Positions 34,233 through 45,639 of a stretch of 64,000 nt of DNA are shown in pieces. The translations under genes and the position numbers were made by a program. The DNA is taken from contig NW_027460291.1 of assembly GCF_050947875.1 (NCBI RefSeq), forward strand, positions 30,255,589-30,319,588, in the 5' to 3' direction. The notes beneath the pieces were generated by a model. That model searched no databases. It was not told the DNA's origin and worked only from the letters and a program-made list of their open reading frames with translations. This DNA comes from Dermacentor variabilis (Eukaryota; Arthropoda; Arachnida; Ixodida; Ixodidae). Every line of letters starts with the position of its first letter. Position 1 is the first letter of the stretch.

Positions 34233-34440
34233 ACCTGCAAATATAGCAACCACAGATTCAGGAGACGTGCACGCTGGTTGCTGCCGATGCTGCTAATGTC
34301 AAAGAAACGCCCCTCGTTGGGCGTTGCTGGCTGGGCAGCTCGTTCGGCGTACAAGCGGCAGGTCACCGGGTTAGACTGCAAATACAGGAAGCACAGATTC
34401 TGGAGACGTGCCCGCTGGCTGCTGCCGATGCTTCCTGCTC
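34233..34440 (-). repeat. two direct copies upstream of LINE ORF1
   Basis: 34233-34298 and 34375-34440 are similar over about 66 bp (both contain CACAGATTC, GGAGACGTGC and GCTGCCGATGCT), a spacing of 142 bp. They lie just 5' of the antisense LINE's ORF1, so they may be monomers of its 5' UTR promoter region. Confidence 0.6.
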
Positions 34441-35103
34441 AGAGCAACAGATGTGTTCTGAATCTACTACTACTTATGATGCCAGCTATCATTAAAAATA
34501 CTCTGAGAGCTTAGCAGACATTTAAGAAAGTGATGCTATTATGCTATACTTTTTAGCTTTACTCTGAGGGGCATGTCTTGCCGCATTTATTATTGCGACA
34601 GCATGTGTATGGACTCTCTATGTAAATTTCCGCCGTTGTAGTCGCCGTCAGCGTGAAATTCCCAAATGAAGTCCAAGTGCGATGAAAACGCGGCTACGAG
34701 CCGTATGCTGTACGTGCGAGGGAAAGCGTGCGACAAAAAGCGTGCGAAGATGAGCTGAGGACGATGTTTTGATGCTGTGGCGTCTTCTTGTGCGTGAAAG
34801 GGATGAAGGCGGAGAAGATTTAATTCTTTAATTGAAGTGTGTTGTTGGGTGCGTCCGTAAGTGGAACTGATAAAAACAGGATAATCGAGTGCTATTCATG
34901 ATGTTCGTTCGGTCACTTCCCGCAGGCTCCTGCAATGTAGGGCTGCCGCCTACAAATCTTGATGGTTCGGGTGTACGTGCAGATAAAAAAATACTGTAAA
35001 TAGGTTTAAGCTAATGTCTCGATAGAGACGTTGACTTAAGTCAATCGCGCTGCCATCTTACAGTATGGCGGCGAAATTCGACTTATATATAAAAAGAAAT
35101 ATC

Positions 35104-35334
35104 TGTTTTTTTTTGTGCCAAAACCATTATTAGACTATCAGATGCGCCGTATCGGATGACTCTGGATTGACTATGACCACTTGAGATTCCTTAAAGTCCT
35201 CTTATTAGTCTAAGCGCGCGAGTATTTTATGCATTTCGCCTCCGTCAAAATGCGGCCGCCACCGCCGGGATCTAACTGGCGACTTCGAGCTCAGCAGTGC
35301 AATTCTATGGGCCCTGGGCTACCGCAGCGGGTGA
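35104..35334 (-). mobile_element. tRNA-derived SINE, diverged copy
   Basis: Its reverse complement follows the SINE at 36112-36345: a tRNA-like head near 35260-35334, then GCGAAATGCATAAAATAC, and an end like GGTTTTGGCACAAAAA near 35104. Many mismatches and small gaps. Confidence 0.7.
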
Positions 35335-36111
35335 AAGTACACTTTTGTAATCCCACTGGTTTCCACATTAAAAACCTCTGAAGGAAAACAACGAAAGACA
35401 AGTCGATATAAAACAACCCCTTATCCGAAGCATAAAAAGATTCTTCATTTCTAATGTTTATTTTTTTTTAATACGGAGCCTATATAGAGAAGGCACAGAT
35501 ACTTGCCTGCCAGAAACACCAAACGGCGCAGCCATTGCAAAAACTCTAGCCATCCTTCGCAGTGTTACAAACGATGTACGAAATGGAGTATAGGTTGATG
35601 GCAAGGTTTATTCGACGTGTCAGTGTTTATGCAGGGTCTTAACATTTAAACTAACGCTGATTTTAATAAATGCAAGCTAAACGTAACCTGCTTGCACTGG
35701 CGGTTTCAGCGCTTTGGCGGACGCACAGCAATGGCGGCTGGCCAAAGACGCCGTTGCCAGAGACGCCGTTCCTTAAGGCAACGCTTTTTAATAGAACCCA
35801 TGCGCAAGCAATAACAAAACATTTGCTGCGCTGTTGTCTCGAAATAGGCGGTAGCGAATTCGGAGAGTGACTGGAATAATAACTGAGGTGGCCATCCAAT
35901 GAGGACCTGTCCTAAAGAGAAAAAAAAAACATCATCATTTTTACCCGTGCTTCACGGTGTTTAATCAAATGCATGCTTATTTCATTTAGTTTCGGGCTAA
36001 CCCGGTTCTCGCCATGGTAAATGTGACCTCGTGGCTAGCATGGGTGCCAGTAACTCCAGAGAAGCGCAGTGCTTTTCAGCTCACCAGCAAAGCGCCGATA
36101 AGGTTCCCATG

Positions 36112-36345
36112 ACCCGCCGTGGTTGCTCAGTGGCTATGGTGTTAGGCTGCTGAGCACGAGGTCGCGGGATCGAATCCCGGCCACGGCTGCCGCATTTCGA
36201 TGGGGGCGAAATGCGAAAACACCCGTGTACTTAGATTTAGGTGCACGTTAAAGAACCCCAGGTGCTCAAAATTTCCGGAGTCCTCCACTACGGCGTGCCT
36301 CATAATCAGAAAGTGGTTTTGGCACGTAAAACCCCATAATCTAAT
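36112..36345 (+). mobile_element. tRNA-derived SINE with target-site duplication
   Basis: 234 bp. The tRNA-like head has A box TGGTTGCTCAGTGGC and B box GGGATCGAATCCC; an unrelated body follows (GGGGGCGAAATGCGAAAACA ... GTGGTTTTGGCACGTAAAA). Flanks are AAGGTTCCCATG (36100-36111) and AAGGTTCTCATG (36346-36357), a 12-bp duplication with one mismatch. It resembles tick SINE families such as Ruka, but I could not confirm the identity. Confidence 0.9.
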
Positions 36346-37126
36346 AAGGTTCTCATGTTGGCAGGGGTGAATCTGGGTACATTACCCAGCACTATCAAAG
36401 ATGTACACAATGGGTACTCAGTTTAAACTTCCGAATTTGTGCCGGTGTTCCGTCGAAGCGGACCCAGGAAGGCGGCTACGCCGCGCCGAATTGAATTCTC
36501 GCTCTGCCATCTTACTGGCTGCCTCGCCAATTTGAAGTAATAGCACAACGGTTACCACAGCGTCCGAAAAGTACGAAGGCATGAGCAGGAGTCCCCCGCA
36601 AGTGTTGCGTGCTTTTCGACTAGCAAGGCAAGCACGGTTCTGCAGCTTGGAGTGAGTATCAGTCTGCTGGTGAAGAGGCCGCAACCAAGGGCACTGATGG
36701 TGCACGCAAGTAGATCTTAGAAAATTCGTAATCCGTGTTTTTGTCCTATTTCATCCACACTAAAGCTTCACCGGCTGTGTGGCCCACGTTCAAGATGTTC
36801 GCCGATATGCGTACATGTAAGTGCACATGCAGAATGGAGCCCCGGGTCTCAATAACACCCCTGCAAGGAGGGATTCGAATGTGTCCCTGAAAAATATCCG
36901 CCTTTATTGCACCATGTGAAAGTGGGCATACAGCGAAGCTGACGCGGACGTTAGGCAATACCAGCACCCTTATTGACGTTACGTGATTTGAGAGAGGCAC
37001 CACCACCACAAGCGTGGTACGGCACGCGCGCGCACGTATGTGAAAATGCAGCATATTTACTCATTCTTCTAGGCCGTCCGTCCGTCAAGCGCAAGTGCCT
37101 CATTGGAGTAAATTAATGTTTAAAAG

Positions 37127-37487
37127 TAAATTGCGCCAGAAAATGCGTAAAGCGCGACTTACACACAAGCTGCAGACATGATACCTTCGGATTGTAATAG
37201 GAATATACGAGAATACATAAATATGTTACGCGGAAACTGAAATAGAAGCCCTTTCCAGCTGCCTTTAGAGGCCCATCCACATTCATACTGATTCTTGTAG
37301 GCTCTCCACCGGGCACAGCTGCGTTACTGGCCTAATTGAATTTCTCAAAGTAAACTTTGTCACAAAATTCGTACAGTAGAACCCACACACAACCTACAAA
37401 CATGAACTAGCATCAGATTGTAATTCGAATATATGAGAAAACAAGTCTATTGCGCAGAAACTCAAGCACAAATCCCTTATTTAATTG
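37127..37487 (+). repeat. diverged direct repeat of about 140 bp
   Basis: 37127-37267 and 37350-37487 are imperfect direct copies (GATTGTAAT, GAATATA.GAGAA and GCGGAAACT/GCAGAAACT recur in order), offset by about 223 bp. Possible remnant of a tandem duplication. No coding content seen. Confidence 0.55.
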
Positions 37488-37769
37488 CCATTTTTTGGGT
37501 CAGGACGCTACAAAAAATCCCAACCAACTTGAGGCTAAGAGCTTTGCAGAAAAACACGTTTATCAGGTGCTACAAAAAGAGAATATAGAAAGGTTGACTT
37601 GCCTATTTATGGCTGCTCCTGTCTTTTTTTTTTTTCATTGCCTCAAATTTCGCGACGCACCGAAACTTAGAAAACGACTGCCTATCAGTTCTGAAAAGTA
37701 GCGACTGCGTTTCCTTCAGTAATGTTCTTAGGGTTGTGCCGTGGTCCCGACGCTGTGCCTCTCGTTCAG

Positions 37770-38028
37770 GCTGACCTCCCTACTGCCATTGGGCGCCATT
37801 CCGGGCTCTGTGGCGGGCACCATTCTCTGCCAGGCCATGGGCCGCCGATTCACCTTGCTCGTCAGCGCTCTGGCCTACATGACCGGCTACTCGGTGATCT
37901 TCGCGGCCAATTCCGGATTGTTCGTCCTCGCGGGCCGCTTCCTGACGGGCGTCGCCACCGGCATTGTGTCGCTCTGCGTGCCGGCCTACGTCTCGGAGGT
38001 GGCGCTGCCTCGGCACCGGGGCACCTTG
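37770..38028 (+). CDS. SLC2/Tret1-type sugar transporter, second seen exon
   Basis: An exon of 86 codons in phase 2, completing the Trp codon begun at 28373. It covers several membrane helices and the loop motifs that define the family: GSVAGTILCQAMGRRFTLLV (the GRR loop), then YSVIFAANSGLFVLAGRFLT, GVATGIVSLCVPAYVSE and VALPRHRGTL (the PxYxSE...RG signature). It ends at TTG before a weak donor GTACGC at 38029. Later exons are not in the window as far as I can see. With 28115-28373 it forms one host gene. Base composition here is GC-rich compared with the surrounding AT-rich repeats, which supports a maintained exon. Glucose versus trehalose cannot be decided from these exons. Confidence 0.85.
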
Positions 38029-39129
38029 GTACGCTGTCGTGTGGGGAGCGCGGTGTGGCATCTGTAGTAATAAGGCGGTCTGCATAGCATGGTACTGATA
38101 CCTACCGAAGCTTAAGCACCGCTGTCACCGCCAATCGTGAGACGGAAATGAACGTTCTTTGTCTATGACATCTCATGTGACTTGCACTTCTATTAGCGGA
38201 GCTCCATAGATATACTTCTCAGTGACCTGCATGAATTATTTAAAGGAATACGATCTTCGGCGTACTTGCCTATAGACGACGTATCGTAACCGCCGGTGCC
38301 ATTCCTCTATCCTAATAGCTATTGAATCCATATGCTGCCTCAGAATCAATCCCTAATAATGTAAGTCAGAAAGTACATTATTTGCTTATTACTCGAAAAG
38401 CATGAATATGCGATAGCTATGTTTCAGCACGCTTGCAATATATTTTTACAGTAAAACTGTCAATGACACTGTAATTACGTTTGCGCCCGAAAATAGTGCA
38501 AAAGACAGCGTATGCAGCTATATTTTTTCTCTCTCTCTCTAACACACACACACAAACGGATACACCAACGACAGTAGAACTAAATAGCAGAGATGATATG
38601 ACATAGTGAAGCAGCATGAAGGGCGAAGGGTAGCAAACGAAAGGACAGAGCACTGCATAGAATATGGTTATAAGTACCCAAGACTACGGTTGGCAATATT
38701 TATAAATGTAGTGACCATGAAGTCTTGTGTAGGTATAAAAAATTTTGTAATAACTTATATCCTCAGCTGCCTTTCCAACCGCTCTGTTTTACTGACAACT
38801 ACCCTACAGACAAAAGGTGGGCCGCTTAGAAGCCAAGTGTTCTTGCAGCACGAGCAGGGGGACAAGAATACAAAAATACACGCACGCAGAGCTGTTTCTT
38901 TTTTTTTTTCCATCTTCCTGCTCACGATACAAGGACATCGTACGACGCCATACTGGCACGTGCACTTGTTTATCCTTTCTTCCGGGAAGCGTATTTCACC
39001 CGCTAGCAACTTATTTATTGCGCAAGTCATTGTTCGGCGCAAGGCGCGCCTGAATGCTTTGACACTTACTAGAATGCTATTGTTGATTCTATTTGTTGTC
39101 TATGTTCTCGCTGAACATGTATAATCAGA
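38029..39129. other. no gene supported
   Basis: Presumed following intron. It has a short CT/CA microsatellite at about 38530-38555 and nothing else recognisable. Confidence 0.5.
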
Positions 39130-39390
39130 GGGTATTCGCGACGCGAACATTGTTGTATCTTATGGAACGTACGCGAGCGCCAGCGATTACGTTGGAACGG
39201 TCCACAAGCCATGTAAACGCCGGTGGGCTTGACGTGTAGTTAAGGTTTTGAGGATCGCCGAGTGTGCTCGCCGCTATCATTGCGCTGAATGTCGCATGTT
39301 TTGTAGGAAACAGGTTCTCCTAATAAACGGTTAGTTTTGTGATTTGCATTGTGTCAATGTGGTTTTTCACCGTGACTAGAACATGACAAT
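39130..39390 (+). mobile_element. possible solo LTR
   Basis: The stretch has promoter-like GC-rich sequence, GTTCTCCTAATAAACGGTTA near 39315-39335 as a polyadenylation signal, and an ending ...AACATGACA. I recall similar sequences as LTRs in tick genomes. The borders and a target duplication are not established, and no partner LTR or pol lies nearby. Confidence 0.4.
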
Positions 39391-41490
39391 AGCAACAACC
39401 CCACATGGGAACTCTCGCCGACATTAGAAATTAGCACGTGGTGCTTACGTAACTACACTCAAGCTTGCTAAGAAAAAGCTTTTGGATGCCTTCTTGGATG
39501 CTAACAAGACACCCGAATATATTCTGCTGGCTAATCAACCCACCATCTAATAATCTGTTTTTCTTTTTTTTTGTCGATGACTCTTCCGGTGTTTCCATTC
39601 CTCTGGACCAGTGCGTAATTGTTTTTATTCGAATATCTGTGATTATTTTCTCGAAACTCGTGTAGTAGGAGTTCTTCTGGTACACTACGATAGAAGATGA
39701 AAAATATCATAAAAGAATAAATATTGTCGGAGGAATCAAACAAAACTAACAAGCAACCACCGGATAGAAGATCACTGATCCCTTCAAACAATCTATTCGC
39801 GCCGACACTTAGACGCAGCTCTCGCAGTACCTTTCTAACCGGGCGAAAAACTGAGGCGACGTCTCGTCGTCATGGGGTGTTTCTATCCTCACTTTTCGTA
39901 GGAAGCCTTTGTGCAAGCACAAAAGACATAGAAGAGACCACTGGACTTGGTCATTCACTGACGCTTCCGATTCTTGCATATAGTTAGTGCATCTCCAGTT
40001 AGCCACGCAGCCAGTGATCTGGTGGATTGTTCATGGAACCAGCCCCCTGCCTCGGCCACCCGTACAGCGGACGTCTGGTACGCGACTAAGTCGTATGTTT
40101 GCTTTCTCGAAGCAGCATCAATAACGTATGTGGAGGCACCTCAGTTAAGTGAGGTGTCACCGCGGCTGAATTTGGCAGGCCTTCTGAGCCCTCAGTTTTG
40201 CTAAAACAATGACTTCGCGCGTTCAAGAGCCAGTGGTCCCGTCGCGCTTTCTCGGGCTGTCGCTACTTGGCCTCTGAGGCAGTCGCGATGCGCCGCTCGC
40301 TCTGCCTGCAAAAATTCCTGGAGCGCTGTATCCTCTACGACCATCTGCTCCACGACATGAAAAATACGCCCCATTTCATCAACCGCATTGCGGCTATTCT
40401 GCTCTCTTCGCGCTACGTGTCTGTTCTGTCCGCAATGCATGATGACCATGGAAAAGCCTGAAGAGGATGTCCTGCCACGTAGGCGCCAGTTTGTCAAAAT
40501 GTGGTGGTTGTATGCTGTACTCTCGTGAACAGAGGGGTTGCTGCAAAAAAAGAAAACCACCGCACTGGCGTATAGAGAAAGGTTCTGTTGGTGACTAGCA
40601 ATAAGTCTACGCCTGATTAACCGCGAACCAGGAGCATTAGGTAGGACGTGTCATGCAGGAGCTGACGTGGTACTCAACATAGCAGGTAAAATACGCACGC
40701 CAGCAATATTTCATTGAAGGCGAGAGATGCTGACAAACAACGACAGAGAACGCTCCAGCAAATGGTTGAACAAAGCCCCTGCGTGTGAATTCACGATCAC
40801 TAAAGATTAAGCAAAAACGCGAAAAAACGAGTGTTAGCGGGAATGAACGCTGCAAACACTATATGGGAGAACGCACAAAAAGTTCCACATAAACACACAA
40901 ACACGATAGCAAAGCCCTACAGACTGTGTGAACACAGTTCGAACGCGTTCGCTATCTTTGGAGTGTATGTCGAGGGTCTGATCTGAAGTGCGCCGGGCTG
41001 CTGGTTAGCCCCTCGCTGTCGTGGTCGCTGTCGACGAAGAGGACAGAATCTGACCACCTGTCGGCTTTCTTGTGGACGACCGCGGCTTCTGGAACCCGGC
41101 CTGCCAGCCAGTACTCGCCTAACCACTGAGGCATGTTGATTCGCCGACACTTTCAACCCAATTCTGTTCCTCGAGGTGCGGCGAGGACACCATAGTGACG
41201 ATTATGTGAGCAACAGGCCGGCCGCCGTGCTGGACAACAATGAGGCTTCGGCCGCATCCTCTAATTTACAAGCTGCGTGAGCAGCGCCGAGGGAATGCGT
41301 TGGTGTTAACGCGGAGACGGGCACACACTTCGTCACATCATTCGTCCGTATATATCACGCTAATTGCAGCAGTTGGCTACAGCAGCTTTGATTGACGAAT
41401 GAATGAGTACATTTTTCAAATCTGTACCACGCCCACATGGCTCCGTTTATTACACTCAAGTTCTGCAACACCTTAGTAACAGCTGCATCA
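39391..41490. other. no gene supported
   Basis: Several ORFs of 60-120 codons occur on both strands (for example minus 40201-40560), but none shows a family motif that I can name. The minus ORF has a charged, helical C-terminal half (EMGRIFHVVEQMVVED); it could be a transposon accessory protein or chance. Confidence 0.4.
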
Positions 41491-41494
41491 TTCA

Positions 41495-42610
41495 CCGAAT
41501 CAGAATCAGTTTATGTATGACAAAACTGGGGATAACTTCATAAGTATATACAGAAGGAGGCCCCGTAGTTAGAAACTGAAATGGGACCTCCTGTGCAAGA
41601 TGACTAGAATTAATAATACAAACAACAAAGGGAGCACGTAAAATTTACAATAATAAAGTGTTTAGAGGACGAGGCATAAATGAACACAAAAGCAGGAAAT
41701 GAATGCAATAGCTTCGGATTAGTCAACAAGAGCTGAAACTACAAAGGGAGCTTAACAAAAAGAAGTAAACAAATTCGGAGACAAATTTATAAATAAAGGT
41801 CAAGTTGAAAAATACAACAGATACTACACTCAAATAGGAAAGTCGGAGATAGCTAAAAGAAAGTGCTTATGTTCTGTATGAAATATGCGAGCTTTCAGGA
41901 ATTTTAAAGCAAATTGTAATGTGTTCCAGAGAGATACAGCTGAAAAGTATAATGACTGCTTACCATAGTTGGTGCGAACGAAGGCTAAAATGAAGTTTAT
42001 ATTGCCTGCCAATCTAGTATTGTTTATATTAGTAAGGGATGTCTTTGGTATGATGGTTCCTGGAATATCATTGTTTAATGCCCTAAAATAATGCATGGCC
42101 CAGTTATATTTAACAAGATCAGTCACATTCAAAATATTATATGTACCTATTGGCTGATTTGTGCAAACGCTATGAGTTGAAAACGTTATTAGGCGAATAG
42201 CTCGATTCTGAGGGACTTGGAACAAAGTTAGGTGAGAGTTATAAGTTTTTCTCCATGGTTCAATGTTATAGTTAATATGAGAATGTGTAAAAACATAATA
42301 AAGCGACGTTAGAGTAAAAATCAGAAATAATGTCGTGCTTTGATTGAAACACCTATTTCTAATGCCATTTTTTTACGCTAGCTCTGTGAAGGTGAAATTT
42401 AAGGTGGTGATCAAATTCCACCCCTAAATAGGTACGACGACCAACTGCACTTATTAGGTGATTCTTGATGGAAACAGACTGAAGCAGCTCAGGCGATCGC
42501 TGATGCGAGACCATGACGACAAAATTGGTCTTAGTATGGTTAATCTGCAGCTTATTAAGTGGTGTGTACACAAAAGCAGTCGCCTTTATTGAGCCAAGGA
42601 TGATCCAGGG
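41495..42610 (-). pseudogene. CR1-type LINE 3' end
   Basis: The RT thumb piece NKLQINHTKTNFVVMVSHQ, then RRTYLGVEFDHHLKFHLH (42359-42600), followed after a frameshift by the C-terminal segment at 41830-42225 (PQNRAIRLITFSTHSV ... YNILNVTDLVKYNWAMHYF). A 3' UTR of about 330 bp follows, with a conserved hairpin at 41555-41592 and a short repeat tail near 41490-41505. The catalytic palm is absent because the copy is 5'-truncated. Confidence 0.75.
41555..41592 (-). ncRNA. LINE 3' UTR stem-loop (copy 1)
   Basis: AGGAGGCCCC pairs with GGGACCTCCT, and inside it AGTT pairs with AACT around AGA. The same two-stem design occurs at 61391-61426 with changed bases that keep pairing. It probably forms in the LINE RNA near its 3' end. 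Confidence 0.6.
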
Positions 42611-43409
42611 ACTATGTAGCCGAATAGACAAGCGTTTATGAAGCCACGTCGTTCGTGCTAGATGCCTGCGTTTTGTTGCTACACAAGCACGCAAGATATC
42701 GCAACAACTCGCGCTTCTACGTTAGTTATGCATTTTATTGCAAAAGAATTATATAGCCCATTTAGCTCCCATATAGCACGAAAGATGGTGCCAAAAATAG
42801 CCCATGGCACAAAGAGTAAAAACACGTAGAAAAATGATCGCATTAACGTCAAATTTCGCAGGGAGGTTACTGTGAAGAAAATAAAGTCGTAGTTTCGCCC
42901 GAAAGGCGAAGCATCGATTGAAAATTAGTAGACAGCTATGCAAATAAGGATATCAGCTTTATCAACCGTATCAACTTGGAAACACTCGCTTACCAATTGA
43001 ATTCACAAGCATCATGTCAGCGCGCATAGGCAAACATCGCACTCATGACCGCGGACGCTCGCTGTCAAAATGCTGGCGTGAGCAAGCGCGGCACCAGCAG
43101 CAAGTGACCTTTGTGCTGTCTATCGAATTAAGCCGAATTGAGCGGCAGGGACACAGCACACAGAAAGGTAAATCTCCCAGTTGGACATCACTTTCAAGAT
43201 ACAGCGCGCATGACTGCGCAAAGTGCGCAGTTGCTGGCGGAGTAGAAGCCACCCCTCCTCCCTACCACGCTGCCTCCCCTTTATCCTCCCTTTCATGCGC
43301 GAGGTTGAGCGGTGATCCTCAGTTCCTCTCACGCCCGGCCGTGAAATAAGAACTAGCTACCGGAGAACAACGCGACTATGTTATCACCCTTGGACTTTTT
43401 ATGGAACAC
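42611..43409. other. no gene supported
   Basis: Unassigned. ORFs of 70-110 codons on both strands at 43014-43350 lack any motif I recognise. Confidence 0.45.
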
Positions 43410-43565
43410 CACGGCGATGCGGACGGAAAAAAATGCGCCTGCAGTGTCCGTGTAATTGTTATCGTGATAATAATGGCTTCGAGATAAAAAATGGCGGACG
43501 CTTAAGCTTCGCCTTCAAGAGTGGAACGCGATAGCGTTATCGCACCCCGTTCGCACCGCCCACTC
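43410..43565 (+). repeat. short dispersed repeat of tick type
   Basis: It contains AAAATGGCGGACGCTTAAGC and AACGCGATAGCGTTATCGCA, phrases I recall from many tick loci. GATAGCGTTATC is an imperfect palindrome. No coding content. Borders uncertain. Confidence 0.4.
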
Positions 43566-43914
43566 ATTCGCTAGGCATGCTCTTGAGTCACACAAAGACG
43601 AAACGTGCGCCTGAGCAAGCGGAAAGAACCAAAGAACTCGGTGTCTCGGAGGGAGAAACAATCTACGCAAGCCAAACGTCGTGATCGGCACGGACAGCCA
43701 GGCCGCGACGTGCCGTGAAGGCGGACGCGATCATGGGGCTGACGCCTCGATGGAATCGTCCTCTCTCTCGCTTGGGAGCACCACGCAGACGCATGATTCC
43801 TCGCCAGCAGACGGCACACATCACAGGGACGCTTTCCCACCAGATGCGCTACGGCGCAGCGATCACGTCAGAGGCGTTCCGCATAGGACGCTCCACCTAG
43901 GAATCGCGCTGTGA

Positions 43915-44400
43915 GCGGAAAGAGGAGCCGCGTCGCGCGGGCGAGTGGCGAGCCAACTGTCGGGGCAGCGCCGTACATTGCGAGGAGGGGGTCTTCTGTG
44001 TTGGCCGCAAGATGGCTCTGCGTGCGCGCCAAGCGCAGAATAAATGTAGCGGAAACGTACTTCGCTACGCGTTTAACTGGGACTTCTGTAATTTGCATAC
44101 TCATATTTACCGATATACACCACAGGATAACTTTCTACCACACGTTTATAAGGCAACACCGCATTCACTAGATGCGCTTTTGTCCCGCTTTGAAGCATCG
44201 AACTCATGGCTGAGTAGTAGCGTCTCCGTCTCACACTCCGGAGACCCTGGTTCGATTCCCACCTAGCCCATCTTACAAGTTGTTTTATTTATGAATTGCC
44301 TTCCGCCATTTTTAGCTCACGGCCTACGCCACCGACGCCGATGACACCGGCTTTTCTGCGACACGAGCTCCCTAATGCTTTCGCGTTAAAATGGTACATT
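43915..44400 (+). mobile_element. SINE-like element with tRNA-like segment
   Basis: The segment 44202-44270 has TGGCTGAGTAGTAGCGTCTC (A-box-like) and CCTGGTTCGATTCCCACC (B-box-like). It is followed by a tail with CTGCGACACGAGCTC and TTTCGCGTTAAAA. It is too irregular in acceptor and anticodon arms for a working tRNA, so I call it tRNA-derived. The upstream part, 43915-44200, may belong to the same unit. Confidence 0.5.
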
Positions 44401-45639
44401 TTGGGCTGGGTGACCATCGAACCCGGCCTTCCTTAAGGCCAGAATACATGGAGCGAACTTTCACGACGAAGTTCGGGAGGCAGAAAGTCTGCCACGCCGC
44501 GACGCCGTATGTTCGTCGGGCTGCGCTACATGGAGCGAAGACACGGCGGCCGCCGCCGGTGAGTCGTTGCGTTGTTATCGGCGTGGCTAGGCAGTTTAAT
44601 TCGCGCTAAGCCACTACTTCAAATATAGACGAGGCAAATGCGCTGTAGTGAAACACATAAAAGAAGAAAAAGAACTTTAATGACAACTATTATCGCTTTT
44701 GAATTGCGGAACACCCTAAAAACGCGTAAAATTTTGTTTAGAAATGATTTCTAATGTTTTTTATGTGTTTGAGACATTCATGTGCCGATGTAGTTTAAAG
44801 AAAGCGGCGATGCTATGCGTTGTGTCAACACTGGGCGGGTAAACAACTTTCGCCTTTCTAACTCCGCGGCTCTGTTCTGTGGCTCAACGCGCGCGCGGCC
44901 GAAGCAAGCAGACCCGAAAGTAGCGCACGTGAGCTTGTCTAACCATGGCTGTTATTAACTTAGTAACCGCTTTGGATGCCATGAATACGAAAGCGGGAGA
45001 CCGGCGTGAACGATAGAGCGGGATCGGGATACACGGACAAGCGGGAAAGCCTAGCCGGAAGTCGGGGCGGATAGTGAGACCTGATTGGCTCGCTTTGGGG
45101 CGCCGCTCGTTTGCCGCTTCCGGTATCGTCGCCGCCCGACGAACTTTTCTGCGCCAGCTGGATCGGCGGCTAACGACGTTTTCTTCGCCGCCGCGCGTCG
45201 CGCGTACGCCGCCGGGCGTCAAACGCCGAATATTCGTCGCATATTCGCTCCATGTATTCTGGCCTTTACGCTCTTCTGCGACACTACGGCGGCTCAATGG
45301 TTCTGGCTGACTAAAGGTCTGCCTATTGCATGCGTCACGGCACACATCTCGTCGCAGCTATCTGGATTCGATTCCACGGCCCGAGCACACTTCGACGGAG
45401 TAGATCGGGCGAAAAGGAATAGTATCGCCGCGACGTGTTGCGTGAGGGGGGAGAAGGCATGGCTGCTACGGCAAATTTCCCTTCCATAGTTCTCGGAATC
45501 CTGTGTTGTCCGTACGTTCCCTGCCCGCGCAAGCTCTCGCCTGCGTTCTAAGTGCGCCTCGGTAAGGTCAAATCAAACGCCGCGTTTCAACGCGCTCGCT
45601 TGCCCGCGAGTAGTTCACAGCTTGGAAGACCGCTCAGTG
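44401..45639. other. no gene supported
   Basis: GC-rich in 44880-45540, with overlapping ORFs on both strands (for example minus 44884-45345, plus 45085-45489). None shows a family motif, and GC-rich sequence yields such ORFs by chance. Confidence 0.45.

Larger units (their letters stand above)
28374..37769 (+). other. intron of the sugar transporter gene (9.4 kb)
   Basis: It is bounded by GTGAGT at 28374 and a pyrimidine-rich CTCTCGTTCAG ending at 37769. It contains an antisense CR1-type LINE (30040-34130) with a possible 5' tandem region, SINE copies at 35104-35334 and 36112-36345, and a diverged direct repeat at 37127-37487. The rest (28374-30039, 34513-35103, 36358-37126) shows nothing I can name. 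A shared acceptor-side motif or alternative exon was not found. Confidence 0.6.

Noticed and set aside
36112..36190. tRNA gene.
   Set aside because: A and B boxes are present, but the unit is repeated with a non-tRNA body and target duplications, so it is a SINE head.
36746..37054. Minus-strand ORF of 102 codons inside the host intron.
   Set aside because: No motif, no splice context; its His/Val-rich make-up looks like chance.
40201..40560. Minus-strand ORF of 119 codons with a charged helical end.
   Set aside because: No family recognised, no neighbours in support; noted only as possible.
44202..44270. tRNA gene.
   Set aside because: The anticodon loop is too long and the acceptor arms do not pair well; a repeat-type tail follows.
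44884..45489. Overlapping ORFs of 130-150 codons on both strands.
   Set aside because: High GC sequence gives such ORFs by chance; no domain or splice signal supports them.
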